Made by a program: the position numbers and the translations under genes | In this document: piece by piece, positions 61,465 to 64,000 of the stretch | Layout: the number at the start of each line of letters is the position of its first letter | Position numbering within the stretch: the first letter of the stretch is position 1 | Assembly: GCA_963798655.1 (NCBI GenBank) | Contig: CAWCUH010000001.1 | Span: 310,001-374,000, forward strand | Length of the DNA stretch: 64,000 bases | Reading direction: 5' to 3' | Source of the DNA: CAVSMC01 sp963798655 | GTDB lineage: Bacteria; Pseudomonadota; Gammaproteobacteria; Burkholderiales; Casimicrobiaceae | Notes under the pieces: model-generated | The model's input: only the letters and a program-made list of their open reading frames with translations | The model's database searches: none | Told to the model about the DNA's origin: nothing

Positions 61465-61555
61465 GCGCGTGCATCACTGTCGCCCCCGCGCACTCGGAGC
61501 CCCGGCGTCTTTCATCGCAGGATGCCGAACGCGCTGCAGGGGGAATGACAGCTGA
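61202..61555 (+). CDS. Possible small protein of 40-residue tandem repeats
   Basis: An open frame of 117 residues starts at ATG 61202, overlapping the mucD stop (ATGA), and stops at 61553-61555, overlapping the glutaredoxin start (TGATG). It encodes MSAAGEPGRASQGPKGASPHEFAEGDRTAHEWLMRLGGRG twice with one substitution, then a divergent tail GEPGRVHHCRPRALGAPASFIAG. No domain is recognised and the tail resembles translated dispersed-repeat DNA. The double overlap suggests coupled translation, but it could be chance in high-GC DNA. Confidence 0.3.
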   Translation: MSAAGEPGRASQGPKGASPHEFAEGDRTAHEWLMRLGGRGMSAAGEPGRASQGPKGASPHEFAEADRTAHEWLMRLGGRGMSAAGEPGRVHHCRPRALGAPASFIAGCRTRCRGNDS

Positions 61556-61830
61556 TGCGCCTCACGCTACTCGTACGCGCCTACTGCCACCTCTGCGACG
61601 ACATGCGCGCACAACTCATTCCGCTCGCGGCGCGTCATGGCGCGCGGGTCGACGAGATCGACGTGGACGCCGATGCCGCGCTCGAAGCGCGCTACGGCGA
61701 TCTCGTGCCGGTGCTGTTGCTGGGCAGCGTCGACGGCGCCGAGATTTGCCACTACACACTCGACGCTGCGCACGTGCAGCGTGCGCTCGTCGCCGCTTCG
61801 GCTCGCGGGGCGAGCCGGTTTCCGCTATAA
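61555..61830 (+). CDS. Glutaredoxin-family thiol protein
   Basis: The 91-residue protein has the N-terminal beta strand and redox motif CHLC (11-14) in LLVRAYCHLCDDMRAQL and the cis-proline region DLVPVLLLGSVDGAEI. It is the DUF836-like glutaredoxin commonly found between mucD and lepA in Betaproteobacteria. It probably reduces disulfides in the cytosol. The start overlaps the repeat frame's stop, and its 3' end contains the lepA -10 box. Confidence 0.92.
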   Translation: MRLTLLVRAYCHLCDDMRAQLIPLAARHGARVDEIDVDADAALEARYGDLVPVLLLGSVDGAEICHYTLDAAHVQRALVAASARGASRFPL

Positions 61831-61831
61831 T
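61826..61831 (+). promoter_or_regulatory. Probable -10 box (TATAAT) for lepA
   Basis: A perfect TATAAT overlaps the last codons of the glutaredoxin gene, 128 bases before the lepA GTG. No clear -35 was seen. The family-B repeat lies between this box and lepA, inside the presumed leader RNA. Confidence 0.5.
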
Positions 61832-61868
61832 TTCAAAATCTTCCGAGCGAGTCTCGCGCCCGGAGATC

Positions 61869-61934
61869 AGGGTCAGAGTCGAATTCTTCGCGCGGCCGGC
61901 TGCGAGCCCCGCGGGAAGTCGAGTCTGACCCTCT
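61869..61934. repeat. Family-B REP-like palindromic element, copy 5 (diverged)
   Basis: AGGGTCAGAGTCGAATTC faces GGAAGTCGAGTCTGACCCT across a GC-rich centre containing CGCGGCCGGC. The core departs from the other copies (GAGTCGA for GAGTGC) but the termini match. It ends 26 bp before lepA. Confidence 0.75.
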
Positions 61935-61959
61935 TTTCTGGCGCAGGCGCCCTGCCTTC

Positions 61960-63753
<1,794 letters not shown>

Positions 63754-63851
63754 AAATGGGGACAGACCGAAAAATGGGGACAGACCACGTTTTCGCACAT
63801 GGGACGATTGCCCGCCCGGTTGCTCGTGAAAACGTGGTCTGTCCCCGTTTT
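63754..63851. repeat. Family-A REP-like palindromic element, copy 3
   Basis: A half unit AAATGGGGACAGACCG is followed by AATGGGGACAGACCACGTTTTCG, a 32-bp centre and GAAAACGTGGTCTGTCCCCGTTTTGGG. It starts directly after the lepA TGA and separates lepA from lepB. The half unit plus hairpin layout mirrors copy 1. Confidence 0.88.
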
Positions 63852-63907
63852 GGGTGGCACAATGCGCGCCGCTCCACGCCCGAACAACAACGGTTGCGCA
63901 ATCGACG

Positions 63908-64000
63908 ATGAACTTCGCGCTCGCACTCTTCATCGGCACGCTGATCTGCGGCGCCGTCGCGCTGGCCGACTGGCTCGTGTTCTCGCGCAAGCGCGCACCC
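63908..64000 (+). CDS. lepB: Signal peptidase I (LepB), N-terminal fragment at window edge
   Basis: Thirty-one codons are visible: MNFALALFIGTLICGAVALADWLVFSRKRAP, a hydrophobic first membrane segment followed by a basic cytoplasmic stretch. This is how betaproteobacterial LepB begins, and lepA-lepB is a conserved order. The catalytic Ser/Lys region is beyond the window, so the call relies on position and topology. Confidence 0.8.
   Translation, partial: MNFALALFIGTLICGAVALADWLVFSRKRAP

Overview
This window looks like a chromosomal segment of a betaproteobacterium, most likely of Burkholderiales type. The GC content is high (about two thirds by eye), the gene order sdhCDAB-sdhE-gltA-odhA-odhB-lpd-zapE next to mdh and a GntR regulator is a Burkholderiales hallmark, and so is rpoE-rseA-rseB-mucD-glutaredoxin-lepA-lepB. 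No rRNA, tRNA, CRISPR array, complete insertion sequence or prophage was recognised. I could not run any search, so family names rest on motifs and overall similarity read by eye.

Layout. 1-839 holds the 5' part of an indolepyruvate:ferredoxin oxidoreductase gene (minus). 1092-6115 holds a carboxylesterase and a minus-strand operon joining an isocitrate-lyase-family enzyme to a TRAP transporter (DctP, DctQ, DctM) and a DUF3592 protein. 6238-8960 holds an MFS permease and a DUF2182/DUF1326 pair. 9093-11132 is a compact four-gene minus operon: SPFH protein, DUF1648-like membrane protein, ribbon-helix-helix DNA-binding protein and a protein built of G-x-x-A-x pentads. It has its own promoter with a perfect 12-bp palindrome, behind the terminator of a DegQ-type protease gene. 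12946-14957 encodes a QseBC/PmrAB-like two-component system, with a candidate response-regulator box before degQ. 15069-18231 holds msrB, an MFS gene with an apparent frameshift, and an SDR-GST pair. 18288-23687 is a second TRAP operon (DctQ, DctM, DctP, RraA-like enzyme, KDG-kinase-like PfkB protein) with a divergent FCD-GntR regulator. 23711-28015 holds ttcA, an M14 carboxypeptidase, an orphan ParA-like ATPase, a low-complexity lipoprotein and an EamA transporter.

28110-50485 is the central-carbon core. On the minus strand, mdh, a CitE-like protein, prpB, prpC, prpD, a DUF3617 protein and acnA combine TCA-cycle and methylcitrate-cycle enzymes. On the plus strand come a GntR/UTRA regulator, succinate dehydrogenase with its flavinylation factor, citrate synthase, the complete 2-oxoglutarate dehydrogenase complex and zapE. 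50622-56067 adds an AcuI-type acrylyl-CoA reductase, a methyltransferase and acyltransferase pair, and propionyl-CoA synthetase (prpE), so propionyl-CoA can be made and fed through prpBCD into the cycle. 56177-57238 is a thermolabile-type asparaginase. 57443-64000 is the sigma-E envelope-stress operon, a glutaredoxin, lepA and the start of lepB.

The most unusual structure outside the genes is the number of small dispersed palindromic elements between them. Family A (core GGGGACAGACCACGTTTTC) has 3 loci, family B (core GAGGGTCAGAGTGC) has 5, an SFPRKRESS/IPAFAGMT-type repeat has 4, a GCGAAAAGCGGATTCC-type repeat has 2, and there are single copies of others. Several sit exactly at gene ends and supply the stop codon or last codons of the neighbouring genes. 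Families A and B have the architecture of REP/BIME elements mobilised by RAYT transposases, but no RAYT gene is in the window. A 120-bp tandem repeat between mucD and the glutaredoxin gene forms an open 40-residue-repeat frame coupled to both neighbours.
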